A stretch of 64,000 bases of DNA from Burkholderia sp. 8Y. GTDB lineage: Bacteria; Pseudomonadota; Gammaproteobacteria; Burkholderiales; Burkholderiaceae. Below the pieces are notes generated by a model. It saw nothing but the letters and a program-made list of their open reading frames with translations. It was not told where the DNA came from and searched no databases. The position numbers and the translations under genes were made by a program. Within the stretch, counting starts at the first letter, position 1. Each line of letters opens with the position of its first letter. Shown here one piece after another: positions 53,522 to 63,159 of the stretch. The DNA is taken from positions 1 to 64,000 of the forward strand of contig NZ_LR733554.1 in the NCBI RefSeq assembly GCF_902506145.1, read 5' to 3'.

Positions 53522-54319
53522 TTAGGCAGACGTGCTGACGAACACGCCTCGCGCACCTGCGCCGCCGCTTTGCAGGTTGCTCGCGAGGGTCGTCAAGAAG
53601 GTCTGAAGCGTGGCGGTCGCGCTGTTCGAACTACCGCTGCTGTCCGTGGAGCCGCCAAGCGCGGTCATCAGATTCTGGAAATCACTCGACAACGTGCTGG
53701 TGCTCTTGGAATCGCTCGCTGAGCTACTCGAAGAACCGGTGCTGCTATCCGCAGTCGTCGCGCTGCTGCCCGAGCTGCTGCCCGAGGCGAGCGATTGCGC
53801 GAGGCTTTCGATGGCGGACGCGAGGTCGTTGCCATAGCCTTGTGCTTGCAAAGGCGGCGGAGGGGGCGGAGGCGCCGAGTTGACCGTGGATGATGGGTCA
53901 GTGCTTGCGGTCGTGCTCGTGCTCGCGTCGCTGGCGCTGCTGGGAGCTGTGCTCGTGCTGCCGCCGGGCGGCGGCGGGGGCGGTGCGCCGTTCTGACTGG
54001 CGAGCGTCTGGAACAGATCGCCCATGAACTGCTGAAGCGCAGACGCGACCGAAACCGACGAAGTGGTCGATGACGATGACGTGCTGCTGCTCGCATCGGT
54101 CGTCGACGAAGAAGAACTTCCGTCGGTCGACGATGTGCTCGAATTCGACGTGATGCCGAGCTGTGCTAGCGCTGCGGCGATGGCGGCCGCGAGCGGGTTG
54201 GTGCTCGAGTCGCTACTTGATGAGGAAGCGACGCTGCTTTGCGACTCGCTCTTTTTCGAGTAGCTCGTTTGCCAGATCTGTGCACTGGACGTGGCACCAG
54301 ACAACGACGAGATGGACAT
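53522..54319 (-). CDS. Ser-rich low-complexity protein (265 aa)
   Basis: The protein is dominated by Ser, Thr and Ala, with two Pro runs (APPPPPP and APPPPPPP). Short helical blocks sit between (NPLAAAIAAALAQLGITSN; ASALQQFMGDLFQTLASQNG; LSSDFQNLMTALGG; TATLQTFLTTLASNLQSG). No signal peptide or cysteine is visible. Such proteins are known in Burkholderiaceae as hypothetical proteins and may be surface or secreted. Start at ATG 54319 (MSISSLSGATSS), with an AGGATAG-like site upstream. Low-complexity composition makes family assignment unsafe. Confidence 0.55.
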   Translation of the reverse strand: MSISSLSGATSSAQIWQTSYSKKSESQSSVASSSSSDSSTNPLAAAIAAALAQLGITSNSSTSSTDGSSSSSTTDASSSTSSSSTTSSVSVASALQQFMGDLFQTLASQNGAPPPPPPGGSTSTAPSSASDASTSTTASTDPSSTVNSAPPPPPPPLQAQGYGNDLASAIESLAQSLASGSSSGSSATTADSSTGSSSSSASDSKSTSTLSSDFQNLMTALGGSTDSSGSSNSATATLQTFLTTLASNLQSGGAGARGVFVSTSA

Positions 54320-55039
54320 ACCTATCCTCCAGATTATTCGGCGAAACCGTTCGCTAGACGTGGGCTAACGTTAGAGCCCGAGCGATATAACGGCCGCGAT
54401 GCTTGCGCCTTAACGGAGCGCGGACTGCCTTTGCCTTACCAAAACTTTCCCGGACGAGTCCGCCTTTGGCTTTAGCTGTTAGGGTTCCGTCGCTTGCTTG
54501 ATCCACGTTCTCAACTCCAGCCCCATGACCTCGCAGGGGCGCCGGGGCTTCTGCCGACGGACTGCGCGTTGCTCAGTCCGTCGGCACTTTTCGTCTGGAT
54601 CGCGTATATCGCTCTGCAGGTCCGGGATAGTTGAATTTTGCGTTCCTACTGGCTGATATGCCGTGCGGAAGCGATGAAAAGCCCTGTTACCAAGTTCTGC
54701 GTTGGAGCCGGTCGTCCTAGATGGCGATCAGGTCGCAGGGGCTATGTCACCGGCTGCCTAACTTAGCTTCAGGCATGTCCCCCGCGAGGGGCCGTTTGCC
54801 CCCGCTTTGCGATTCAGCGCCATATTCCCTAACCGTTTCTTACCACGCGAAGAATTCCCCATCATTGCGGTGTAAAGTGCGCGTCGCACGAGCTTTCGTC
54901 ACATGATAGAAGCGTCGTCCACCTCCTGCTGGATTGCAGCGCCCGGCTGCACTCAGACACTTCCTCAAATAAACCGCTTTCTATCTCAATAGGGAGCTCC
55001 GTTTCAATTACCCGTTCCGAAACAGCGGAACACTCGACA
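54320..55039. other. 720-bp intergenic stretch with an orphan terminator
   Basis: No gene found. The main feature is the hairpin at 54553-54585. A promoter for the secretin gene is expected near its 3' end but is not clear. Confidence 0.45.
54553..54585 (+). terminator. Intrinsic terminator without an identified upstream gene
   Basis: GCCGACGGACTG pairs with CAGTCCGTCGGC (12 bp) around a 9-base loop, followed by ACTTTTCGT. This is a plus-strand terminator, but no plus-strand gene ends before it. A small RNA could use it. Confidence 0.6.
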
Positions 55040-57193
55040 ATGCAAACGTTTGTCCCTAGCGGTCCATTGCGATCCAGAATGAGCCATGTACGACTGAATC
55101 CTTCGTTTCGAACAGTCCTGCGCACCCTGCTGTTGGTTGGCACCGCCTTCCTCGCAATCTATTGCCATCGGTCGTTCGCGGCTGTGACGATGAACTTCTC
55201 TCACGCCGACATTTCGGAAGTGGCGCGCGCCATCGGGCTCGCGACGTCGAAGACGATTATTGTCGATCCGCGCGTGAAGGGTCAGTTGGACCTGATCTCC
55301 GAGCGCCCGGTCACCGAAGATGAGGCACTCAAAATTCTGCAGTCCGCGCTGCGAATGCAAGGCTTCTCGCTATTGCAGGATCATGGCGTGCTCAAGATCG
55401 TGCCCGAGGCCGATGCGAAGCTACAGGGCGTTCCCACCTACGTTGGCAACAAGCCGACTGCTCAGGGGGACCAGATTGTCACTCAGGTGTTCCAGCTTCA
55501 CCGGGAGTCCGCCAATAATCTCGTGCCGACCCTGAGGCCGCTCGTATCGCCCAACAATACGATCAGCGCGAACGTGACCAACAACACGCTCATTGTCACG
55601 GACTATGCGGACAACGTGAAGAGAATAGCGGCGATCATCGCAGGGATCGAATCGGCATCGAGCCCGCACATCGCTGTGGTTCAACTTAACTACGCCGATG
55701 CGACCGCCGTATCGCAAGAGGCCCAAAAGTTGCTCGACCTGAACGGCATCGGCAATACCGACCCAACGCAAAAGGTCGTAGTCGCACCGGACGTCAGAAG
55801 CAACACCGTGGTGCTGCGTGCAAGCGGCGGCGCGCGTCTGGACGAAGCCGAATCCTTGGTCGTCAAGCTGGACACGCCGACTAAAGCGCCGGGCAATATA
55901 CATATCGTCAGCTTGCGGAACGCGGACGCCACTGACGTGGCGAAGACGCTGCGCAGAATCGTAGGGCAATCGACCAGCAGCGACTCGCAGGCGAGCACGG
56001 CGAACGGCGGCAATACGCAAAGCTCATCGGGGCTGCCGAGCAGTAACGGGACATTGCCGCCGTTGCCGAGCGGTGCGGACTCGGCCTCGTCGGTGAGTGC
56101 TGCATCGTCTTCTGCGAGCAGCCCTTTCGGCGGCGGCAATGCAGCGCAGTCGCGCGCAAGCGAAGACAAGGACGACAAGGGCAGTGGCGAGATCGTCGCG
56201 GACGTCTCGACCAACTCATTGATTATCACGGCGCCGGAGTCCGTGTTCAGGAATCTCAGCACGGTCATCGCCCGGCTCGACCAGCGCAAAGTGCAGGTCT
56301 ACATCGAATCCCTCATCATGGAGGTCTCGTCCGACAAAGAGGGTGAGTTCGGCATCGAGTGGCTCACTACCGCGGGCTTGCAGTCAGTCGCCGCCACGAC
56401 GACGAACGTCGGACTCGTAGCGGGGTTCGGCAACATCCTGGGTACGAAAGGTCTCTTTCGCGCGCTGCAGTCGAACTCGGACGTCAATGTTTTGTCGACA
56501 CCGAGTCTCATCACGCTCGACAATCGCGAGGCGCGGATTCTCGTAGGGACCAATGTTCCGATCGAATCTGGTTCCTACTCGACGAATACGACGACTTCAT
56601 CGTCGGTGTCCGCGTTCAACACCTATGACCGCAAGGACGTGGGGGTCATGTTGAATGTCAAGCCGCAGATCAATCAGGGCGGAACGATCACGCTTCAGGT
56701 CTACCAGGAAGATTCGAGCGTGGAGACCGGGACTGCGGATCAGGCGGGCGGTTACAGCATCGACAAGCGGTCGCTGCAGACATCGATACTCGCCGATGAC
56801 GGGCAAATCGTCGTGCTCGGTGGGCTGATCAGCGATAACTACACCGACGGCAACAGCAGGATTCCGTGGGTGTCTAAGATCCCCGTCCTCGGTGCACTGT
56901 TCAGGCATGAGACGAAAAGCCGCAAGAAGACAAACTTGCTCATCTTCCTTCGACCGGTCATAGTTCGCGACGCGTCCATGCTCCAGGCGATCGCGGCGGA
57001 CCGTTACGGCTACATGCAGTCGCGATCCGCGACGTACAAGAGCGACAACTGGCTGGAGAGGGACGACACTGTGCCGGTCCTGCCGCCTCTGCAAGAGAAC
57101 GTGCAAGGAGCGGCTAGCAGCGTGATCGATCTTACTCGTGCGCGGCAAGCCGCGGTGATTTCACCAGCCGATAGTACGGCGCCTACGCCATGA
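55040..57193 (+). CDS. gspD: Type II secretion system secretin (GspD)
   Basis: The 717-residue protein has a leader (TVLRTLLLVGTAFLAIYCHR). The N0 domain follows (VTMNFSHADISEVARAIGLA; IIVDPRVKGQLDLISERPVT), then N1-N3 repeats (LVPTLRPLVSPNNTISANVT; VVAPDVRSNTVVLRASG) and a Ser-rich linker in N3. The secretin domain has VQVYIESLIMEVSSDKEGEF, the VPIESGSYSTN region and LLIFLRPVIVRD. It forms the outer-membrane ring for secretion of folded proteins. ATG at 55082 is an alternative start, giving a tidier leader. No other gsp genes are in the window; an IS relic follows directly, so the rest may be elsewhere. Confidence 0.9.
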   Translation: MQTFVPSGPLRSRMSHVRLNPSFRTVLRTLLLVGTAFLAIYCHRSFAAVTMNFSHADISEVARAIGLATSKTIIVDPRVKGQLDLISERPVTEDEALKILQSALRMQGFSLLQDHGVLKIVPEADAKLQGVPTYVGNKPTAQGDQIVTQVFQLHRESANNLVPTLRPLVSPNNTISANVTNNTLIVTDYADNVKRIAAIIAGIESASSPHIAVVQLNYADATAVSQEAQKLLDLNGIGNTDPTQKVVVAPDVRSNTVVLRASGGARLDEAESLVVKLDTPTKAPGNIHIVSLRNADATDVAKTLRRIVGQSTSSDSQASTANGGNTQSSSGLPSSNGTLPPLPSGADSASSVSAASSSASSPFGGGNAAQSRASEDKDDKGSGEIVADVSTNSLIITAPESVFRNLSTVIARLDQRKVQVYIESLIMEVSSDKEGEFGIEWLTTAGLQSVAATTTNVGLVAGFGNILGTKGLFRALQSNSDVNVLSTPSLITLDNREARILVGTNVPIESGSYSTNTTTSSSVSAFNTYDRKDVGVMLNVKPQINQGGTITLQVYQEDSSVETGTADQAGGYSIDKRSLQTSILADDGQIVVLGGLISDNYTDGNSRIPWVSKIPVLGALFRHETKSRKKTNLLIFLRPVIVRDASMLQAIAADRYGYMQSRSATYKSDNWLERDDTVPVLPPLQENVQGAASSVIDLTRARQAAVISPADSTAPTP

Positions 57194-57198
57194 TATAA

Positions 57199-57842
57199 GC
57201 GTACTTGACTGGCGCTTGCGGTTTATGTGCAGCAAGGCCGAACTGAGCGTGCGCAAGCGGCATCGCAAGCGCATTGCCGCTGTCGAGCGCGAACCGCTGC
57301 CGATGCCAACGGGACTGAGCCAGAACTGGTCGGTCGACTTCTTCAGCGATGGCTGGCCTATGGTCGACGCTTTCGCTGTCTGAACCTGGTCGACGATTGC
57401 ACGCGTGAGTGCCTGGCTACCGGGGTCGACACCTCATTGCCAGGTCAACGCGTTAAGCAGGTGCTTGAAGGGTTACGCGAGATGCGCGGCTTGCCCGAAT
57501 CCATCGCGGTGGATAACGGTCCGAAGTTCGCCGGTAAGATGCTGATTGCATGGGCTCACGTAGTGGGGCGTTACGCTGTCCTTCATGCGGCCTGGCAAGC
57601 CGGCTGAGAACGCCTACATCGAAAGCTTTGACGGGCGATTCCGGGACTAATGCCTGAACGAGCACAGGTTCGTTTCCGTGCGTCACGCCGCGTTTGACTG
57701 AAGACTGGCTTATTGAGTCAACACCGAGCGGCCTGGCAACTCGCTCCGATACCTCCTGCCAATGCAATTCGCCCAGAGCATGAAGCGAAGGAATATTAAC
57801 CTCGGACTTCGACAGCGCTCCGAGTTAGTACCGGGGGCAGCT
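57199..57842 (+). pseudogene. IS3-family transposase (OrfB), degenerate
   Basis: Pieces of a DDE transposase are spread over frames: KRHRKRIAAVEREPLPMPTG and LSQNWSVDFFSDGWPMVDAF (first Asp), then RCLNLVDDCTRECLATGVDT and LPESIAVDNGPKF (second Asp), then RPGKPAENAYIESFDGRFRD with the Glu, followed by an in-frame stop. Frameshifts fall near 57370 and 57580. GTACCGGGGGCAGCTCA at the end resembles an IS3-family terminal inverted repeat. The element is dead and truncated on the left by the secretin gene. Confidence 0.75.
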
Positions 57843-57879
57843 CAAATTTGCAATGGCTGCGCTTGGAGTCTCACGCGGC

Positions 57880-57990
57880 AGTGCCGATTGAACGTCAGTG
57901 GCGAACGGAAGCGTTAACTTCCAGTGAGATCCGTCAGCGAGCGCTCGCTGCCTAAGTAGCGCTCGCATGTTTCTCAGCCGCACGGAGGCC
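57880..57990 (+). pseudogene. Tannase-like gene 3'-end relic
   Basis: SVANGSVNFQ followed by TGA (57925-57927) corresponds to the end of the esterase at 24631 (SVTNGSVSCQ). The following 60 bp also resemble the trailer of that gene, including a run rich in GCGCTCGC and CAGCCGCA-GGAGG. Only the tail remains, behind the IS relic. Confidence 0.5.
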
Positions 57991-57999
57991 GAACGGTCT

Positions 58000-58740
58000 G
58001 CGCGCCATGGTGGAACGATCCGAATGGACAGCTTGGAGGGTCGTTGGGTGGCCACCCAGCCAGTAACTTTTGTTCGCGTGGTTACCTCACGCTCTGGAAA
58101 CCGGCGAGTGTTCATTGGCCGGATCAAGTACTGCGGTCAAAATGTGTTGGAAGTCTCGGCTTAATGACTCACTCATATCTGACCCGGCTCGAAGTAGGCA
58201 GCAGCTGGCCAAAAGGTCGAAGGAGGGCGGTCGGGGGAAGGCAGCGCGGCAGCCTCTGACACCTTACGCGTCGTATCCCGCGTCACCATGACCTTCGGCC
58301 AAATCTGCAGTCATTCGTTGACGGGCAGAATCGTCGCTCATGAGCGCTTCAGCCTCTGAAGCAAATGGGCATTCGCCGGGGCCCGAAAGGCGCAGTGGCG
58401 TCATAATGGGCGTACGTTAAGCCGTTGTTATTTGCATGACGGCCAGAAAGCCATCGGGCGAACTCAGCTTGGCGGTCCCTGACGAAGAGAGGACCGGATC
58501 CGTCTCAACGATGATTAGAAACGCCTTGTACTCATAGCTCGCTTCATCCTGCGTCTTCGGCGGCCTTTAGTAGAGCACACAGTGTAAGCGAACGTGATCC
58601 GCGTTCAATCCTCCGAAGGACTCAAGCAGTGCTATGGCTCGCAGTGCGCCTGCTTCGCTGAACCGCTCCCGCCAGCGTTCGTTCGCAGCTGAGCCGGTTC
58701 TTGCCGCTTGAGTCACTGCAGAGATCGCCGGTAACAAACT
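58000..58740. other. About 740 bp of decayed sequence
   Basis: Nothing assignable. It lies between the esterase relic and the chemotaxis-receptor relic. Confidence 0.35.
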
Positions 58741-58789
58741 CGTGGTGGTTGTGACGACGGCCACTGGCGATAACTCGAGTGTCATGGAG

Positions 58790-59025
58790 GCGACGTCCCG
58801 GATGCAGGCGCAAATGCTCACGGCAATTGGCACAGTGGAGCAGTCGACGATTCGATCCCCAGAGCGAGCACAGAAATCGCTCGCTGGCGATATCGACCTG
58901 TCATCGCACACTGAGCACCAGGCGGCGTGGTTTTGGGGAACCACTGCCAGTATGGGGGACCGTACCGCGACCATCAAGGTGAACGCGGAAGTGTAGGCCA
59001 GGCAAGCGGCTTGGCAAAAAGCGGA
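58790..59025 (+). pseudogene. Methyl-accepting chemotaxis protein, signalling-domain relic
   Basis: The frame encodes TAIGTVEQSTIRSPERAQKS, then DIDLSSHTEHQAAWFWGTTA and SMGDRTATIKVNAEV before a TAG. This corresponds to the MCP adaptation segment (usual form D-L-S-S-R-T-E-x-Q-A-A-S-L-E-E-T-A-A-S-M-E-E-L-T). Key residues are mutated and the rest of the gene is gone. Confidence 0.6.
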
Positions 59026-59184
59026 TGTCCCGCCGTTCCTTTTCCTCCTAGAATGCGTGACTTGTTCACGGATATCATGCGAGGTGCCTCGACGTCACCG
59101 ATTGCTCCAGACGAACTGAGTATCGCGGGACTGCGCAAGGCGGCTCCGAGCGGCAAGACGACGATGGTGGTGTCATGAAGAACC

Positions 59185-59204
59185 GGCGGACGCATGCGTC
59201 CGCC
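59185..59204. terminator. Terminator of the second porin gene
   Basis: GGCGGACGCATGCGTCCGCC is a perfect 20-bp palindrome. It lies 19 bp beyond the porin stop on the minus strand. The plus strand has TTTC after it. Confidence 0.6.
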
Positions 59205-59222
59205 TTTCGCTTGCGTGTCGGA

Positions 59223-60359
59223 TCAGAAGCGGTGACGCAAACCTACCGTCGCTGAGACTTGACTGTTCGTCGATGATGCGGACAGGCCGTTGATCGCCGC
59301 GGTGATTCCCGAATCGCCCGTGTCGCTCACGTGCTGATACACGCCCTGCAGATACACGTCGGTGCGCTTGGATAGGGCGTACGCCGTTTGCAGACTGAAC
59401 TGATTCCAGTTCGGGTCGACGCCGTTGAGATGGCCGTTGGTGAAGGTATATGCACCCGACACCGACCACGCGGGCGTCAGGTTATAGCGGCCGTTGACTT
59501 CATAGTTGTTGAAACGTGCGCTGCCGCCATCGAGCGTGACGCCGTCGCTCGTGCCCGCAGCTGATGCGCTGATGCCCGTCGCCTTGCCGAGCCGCGTCTG
59601 CGTGAAGACGAAGCCCGCTTGCGCCGCACCGAACGTATAGCTTAAACCCGCGCCGAAGGTGCGCTGACGACTTGCGCTGAACGTCGCGTCATCGCTCACG
59701 GCGCCGCTCGAATTCAGTGTCGCACCCGCGTTGTTCAACTGCATATAGCTCGCCGCCACGTTCAGTGGACCATAGTTGTAGGATACGCCGACACTGTACG
59801 CGCGGTTCGTGGCGAAGCCGCCCGCATCGTTCGCGAAGCCATACAGACCGCCGAACTTGAAGCCGCCGTAATTCAGGCTCTGATACTTCACCGAGTTGCT
59901 AATGCGGAACGAGTTGTCGAGGTTGTCATTGTCGAAGGGGTGCGCGGCCTGCGTGCCGCCGTATTGCGTGCCCGTGAGCGCCAAGGGGCCGAGATAGTCG
60001 ACTACTGAATCGTATTGACGGCCGAGGGTGAGCGCGCCCGCACGATCGCTCGACAGCCCGACGAACGCCTGGCGGCCGAACTCGCGGTCGCTCTGACCGA
60101 GCTTGCCGTTCATCATGTTGAAGCCGTTTTCGAGAGTGAAGATCGCCTTCAATCCGCCGCCTAGGTCTTCCGCGCCACGCAGGCCCCAGCGGCTGCCGTT
60201 GACGGCGCCGCTCGTTGCTTGGAAGTTGTGGGCGCCACCCTGATTATTCGTGTAGGTCAAGCCGGCGTCGATGAGGCCGTAGAGTGTCACGCTAGTTTGC
60301 GCGTTCGCCGCGCTCGCAACAGTGCCGAGCACGGTCAGCGCGAATATGGATTTCTTCAC
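59223..60359 (-). CDS. Outer-membrane porin (OmpC-like, Burkholderia type)
   Basis: The 378-residue protein has leader MKKSIFALTVLGTVASAANA, then QTSVTLYGLIDAGLTY, RWGLRGAEDLGGGLKAIFTL and GRQAFVGLSSDRAGALTLG. It ends LRHRF, with a C-terminal Phe for outer-membrane assembly. It resembles the porin at 36251 in layout but is clearly a different protein. It is a general diffusion channel. It is monocistronic with its own terminator, and the following two-component genes have no visible link. Confidence 0.9.
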   Translation of the reverse strand: MKKSIFALTVLGTVASAANAQTSVTLYGLIDAGLTYTNNQGGAHNFQATSGAVNGSRWGLRGAEDLGGGLKAIFTLENGFNMMNGKLGQSDREFGRQAFVGLSSDRAGALTLGRQYDSVVDYLGPLALTGTQYGGTQAAHPFDNDNLDNSFRISNSVKYQSLNYGGFKFGGLYGFANDAGGFATNRAYSVGVSYNYGPLNVAASYMQLNNAGATLNSSGAVSDDATFSASRQRTFGAGLSYTFGAAQAGFVFTQTRLGKATGISASAAGTSDGVTLDGGSARFNNYEVNGRYNLTPAWSVSGAYTFTNGHLNGVDPNWNQFSLQTAYALSKRTDVYLQGVYQHVSDTGDSGITAAINGLSASSTNSQVSATVGLRHRF

Positions 60360-60683
60360 TGTGTTTCTCCAAGGAAGCTTAAGTTTCAGCTGCGCGCGAC
60401 AACCGCATGCCGCGCGCTACGTCTTTCCGATCAATAAGTCGACGCATCGGACGCCGGATTAAATCACGGCGCATATCGCGCTTCCATTTCATGCGAGTTA
60501 CGGAATGTTGTGTAATCGATGCGTCGCGCAAGGGCAGCGCAAGACGCTTTCTAGATTCATAAACGGCTTCGGGCGCGCGTCATGTCGCAACGCGGCTCGA
60601 ATCGTCATTAGCTGAAGTGATATTCCCCGATACCTTGTGGTCTCTGCGCGACAGCGAGCGGTGGCATGGAAACAGCAGCGTGG
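60360..60683. other. Intergenic stretch of about 320 bp
   Basis: Upstream region of the porin gene, followed by the 3' end of the response regulator gene. No gene or clear promoter identified. Confidence 0.4.
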
Positions 60684-61376
60684 TCAGACCTCGAGCTTGT
60701 ACCCCACGCCGTACACTGAGACGATGATCTCGTCTTCGGCCCGCACTTCCTGCAGCTTGCGGCGCAAGTTCTTGATATGGCTGTCGATAGTGCGATCAGT
60801 CACCACGCGATGATCGGCGTAGAGGTTATCGAGCAGAAACGAGCGCGGCAGAATCCGGCCCATCGACACATGAAGCAGGTGCAGCAGCCGAAACTCGATC
60901 GGCGTTAGCCGCAGCTCGCGATCGTCGAGCGTCGCGCGATGAAACTGCGGATCGATCCGCAACGCGCCAGCCGACGTGCCGGTCGCGCCTCTGTTAGCCC
61001 CGCCCGCGCGACGCAAAATCGCCTTCACGCGCGCGACCACTTCGCGCGGACTAAACGGCTTGCACACGTAGTCGTCCGCGCCGGTTTCCAGTCCTAGCAG
61101 ACGATCGATCTCGTCGATGCGCGCCGTCAAAATGATGACCGGCAGTTGCGAGAACGTCCGCAAATCACGGCAAATATCGAGTCCGCCGCGCCCTGGCAGC
61201 ATCAGATCCAGAAGCATCAGCGAAGGCGGCGTCTGGCGCACGAACGGGATGACCTGCGCGCCATCGGCGAGCGTCGTTACGATGTAGCCCGCGACGCGCA
61301 AGTAGTCAGCGAGCACCGCAGCCAGCTTCGGCTCGTCCTCGACGATCAGGACATGGGCGGGAGAGTTAACTAGCAT
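60684..61376 (-). CDS. OmpR-family response regulator (BaeR/CreB-like)
   Basis: The 230-residue regulator has receiver residues VLIVEDEP, phosphoacceptor Asp in LMLLDLMLPGRGG, Thr in VIILTA and Lys in YVCKPFSPREVV. The winged-helix DNA-binding domain follows (LRLTPIEFRLLHLLHVSMGR; RTIDSHIKNLRRKLQEVRA). It lies 3 bp after the kinase stop, so the two are cotranscribed. Target genes are not visible; BaeSR-like systems respond to envelope stress and toxic compounds. Confidence 0.9.
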   Translation of the reverse strand: MLVNSPAHVLIVEDEPKLAAVLADYLRVAGYIVTTLADGAQVIPFVRQTPPSLMLLDLMLPGRGGLDICRDLRTFSQLPVIILTARIDEIDRLLGLETGADDYVCKPFSPREVVARVKAILRRAGGANRGATGTSAGALRIDPQFHRATLDDRELRLTPIEFRLLHLLHVSMGRILPRSFLLDNLYADHRVVTDRTIDSHIKNLRRKLQEVRAEDEIIVSVYGVGYKLEV

Positions 61377-61379
61377 CGA

Positions 61380-62987
61380 TTACTCGCGGTAGGAAGGAAA
61401 ACGCGCCGTGATGGACACGCCGCCTTGCGCCGAGTCGTCCGCGCGAATGCTGCCACCGTGCGCCGTGACAATCGCCTTGCATAGCGACAGTCCAAGTCCC
61501 GCGCCGCCGGTATGCCGGCTGCGCGATTCGTCGACGCGATAGAAACGGTCGAAGAGATGCGGCAGCGCCGACGCGGGCACGCCCGGCGACGAGTCCTGTA
61601 CGTTGAGTGTCCAATCGTCGGGCGCACCCGCCAGCGCGACGCGCACGCATCCGTCGAGATCGGTGTAGCGCAGGGAATTCTGCAGCAGGTTCTTGAGCAA
61701 CTGCACGAAGCGTGCGGCGTCGACGTCGACATCGGCGAAAGCGAGCGCATCGCTGCATTCGACATCGATGACAAGCCGCTTTGCGCGGAACGACTGACGC
61801 ATCGCATCGACGGACGTGCGCATGAGCGCGTTCACCGGCGCGGGCGCCTTGCGATAGCTCAGCATGCCCACATCGCTCAGCGACAGGTCGTACAGGTCTT
61901 CGATGAGCTTGTTCAGGGCCGCGACTTCGGTCTGGAGCGAGGTGAGCGATGCGGCATCGAATTCGTGCACGCCGTCCTCGATTGCTTCCAGCTCGCCCCG
62001 CAAAACGGCAAGCGGCGTACGCAACTCGTGCGATACGTCCGCGATGAACTCGCGCCGGCAACGTTCCGCGCGCTGCAGGGAATCGGCGAGCGAGTTGAAG
62101 TCCGAAGCGAGCTTGTCGAGCTCGTCCCGATTTTTCGCGGGAACGCGGATCGTATAGTCGCCGCTCGCGAGCCGATGCGTCGCGGCCATCACACGGCGCA
62201 CCGGTACCAGCACAAGGCGCGCGAGCACCATCGCGACGACGGCGGCCAGGATCACCGCGACGCCGCCGATCTGCCAGGTCGCGCGCATCTGCTGCGCCTG
62301 AAACGCAATATCGGCGGCGTCGGTCAGCGGTGTCGGGCCGGCGGTTGCAAGCCAGCCGACGATCTTGCCGTGCACGCGCACGGGCGACGCGGGCGCATCC
62401 GGCGGCGGCGGCTCGGTCGTGGACACAACGAGCGCGCGATCGGTGTCGAACAGCGCGGCAGGCGGACGTTCTTGCCGATGCCCGCGCACGCGATTCGCCG
62501 ACTCGCTTTCGAGCGCTGCGTCCATCGATTCGTGCAGTCGCGCGGACTCGGGCAGTGAGAAAGCCGATGCATTAGGCAACCCATTCGAAGGACGCATGCC
62601 CCAGTGCGGACCGTGCCACGGCTCGCCAAGCGGCCCGAGGATGCGCGCGACGCTCCCGCTGCCCGGAAAGGTGCGCCACGCGGGCGGCACGGTTGCGCGC
62701 ATGTCTTCGATCTCGCGCCGCACGAACTGCTCTTGTGCGTCGTCGAGCAGCGCGAGCCATGCGTCTTCGTTTGCGCGTAAGAAAGCCCAGCTACCGTGCG
62801 CGGCGTATTCGCTCGCAACCTTTGTCATCAGGGCGCGCTCCCGGCCCGCGTCGCGTTCGCGCACGTAGTGCAGAAAGCCGTTCTCGAAGCTGACGCGCAC
62901 GGCATAGCCCATGGTCAACGTGCTGACGAGGCACGCGACCAGCACAAGGAGGAAAATCTTCGATGCGATGCCAAAACGAAACTTCAA
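61380..62987 (-). CDS. Sensor histidine kinase (BaeS-like)
   Basis: The 535-residue kinase has TM1 (IFLLVLVACLVSTLTMGYAV), a large periplasmic domain of about 190 residues, TM2 (GGVAVILAAVVAMVLARLVL), then HAMP. The H-box is FIADVSHELRTPLAVLRGEL, the N-box LQNSLRYTD and the G-boxes VQDSSPGVP and GGAGLGLSLCKAIV. The TTG at 62987 has AAAGG upstream and puts the first helix right after the start. The longer frame from 63110 adds an implausible polar leader. The partner regulator follows directly. Confidence 0.85.
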   Translation of the reverse strand: MKFRFGIASKIFLLVLVACLVSTLTMGYAVRVSFENGFLHYVRERDAGRERALMTKVASEYAAHGSWAFLRANEDAWLALLDDAQEQFVRREIEDMRATVPPAWRTFPGSGSVARILGPLGEPWHGPHWGMRPSNGLPNASAFSLPESARLHESMDAALESESANRVRGHRQERPPAALFDTDRALVVSTTEPPPPDAPASPVRVHGKIVGWLATAGPTPLTDAADIAFQAQQMRATWQIGGVAVILAAVVAMVLARLVLVPVRRVMAATHRLASGDYTIRVPAKNRDELDKLASDFNSLADSLQRAERCRREFIADVSHELRTPLAVLRGELEAIEDGVHEFDAASLTSLQTEVAALNKLIEDLYDLSLSDVGMLSYRKAPAPVNALMRTSVDAMRQSFRAKRLVIDVECSDALAFADVDVDAARFVQLLKNLLQNSLRYTDLDGCVRVALAGAPDDWTLNVQDSSPGVPASALPHLFDRFYRVDESRSRHTGGAGLGLSLCKAIVTAHGGSIRADDSAQGGVSITARFPSYRE

Positions 62988-63159
62988 TGAGGATACCTTT
63001 GCGCGGCAAGCAGACTGAATGACCGCCAATTCTAGTGGATGCGCCCCCCGCCACGCAGTTTCCAAAGTCTCCACGACTTCTCCACTTTTTCTCCATGCTG
63101 AATGCGGCATTGATAGCTAAGGTCGCTGGCAGTCTCAAGCGAAAAACCGGAGCTACCCC

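Noticed and set aside
51347-53525. Plus-strand frames of 270, 209 and 315 codons over the EnvZ/OmpR-like genes
   Set aside because: They lie opposite well-supported kinase and regulator genes.
61512-62558. 348-codon plus-strand frame
   Set aside because: Shadow of the BaeS-like kinase gene.
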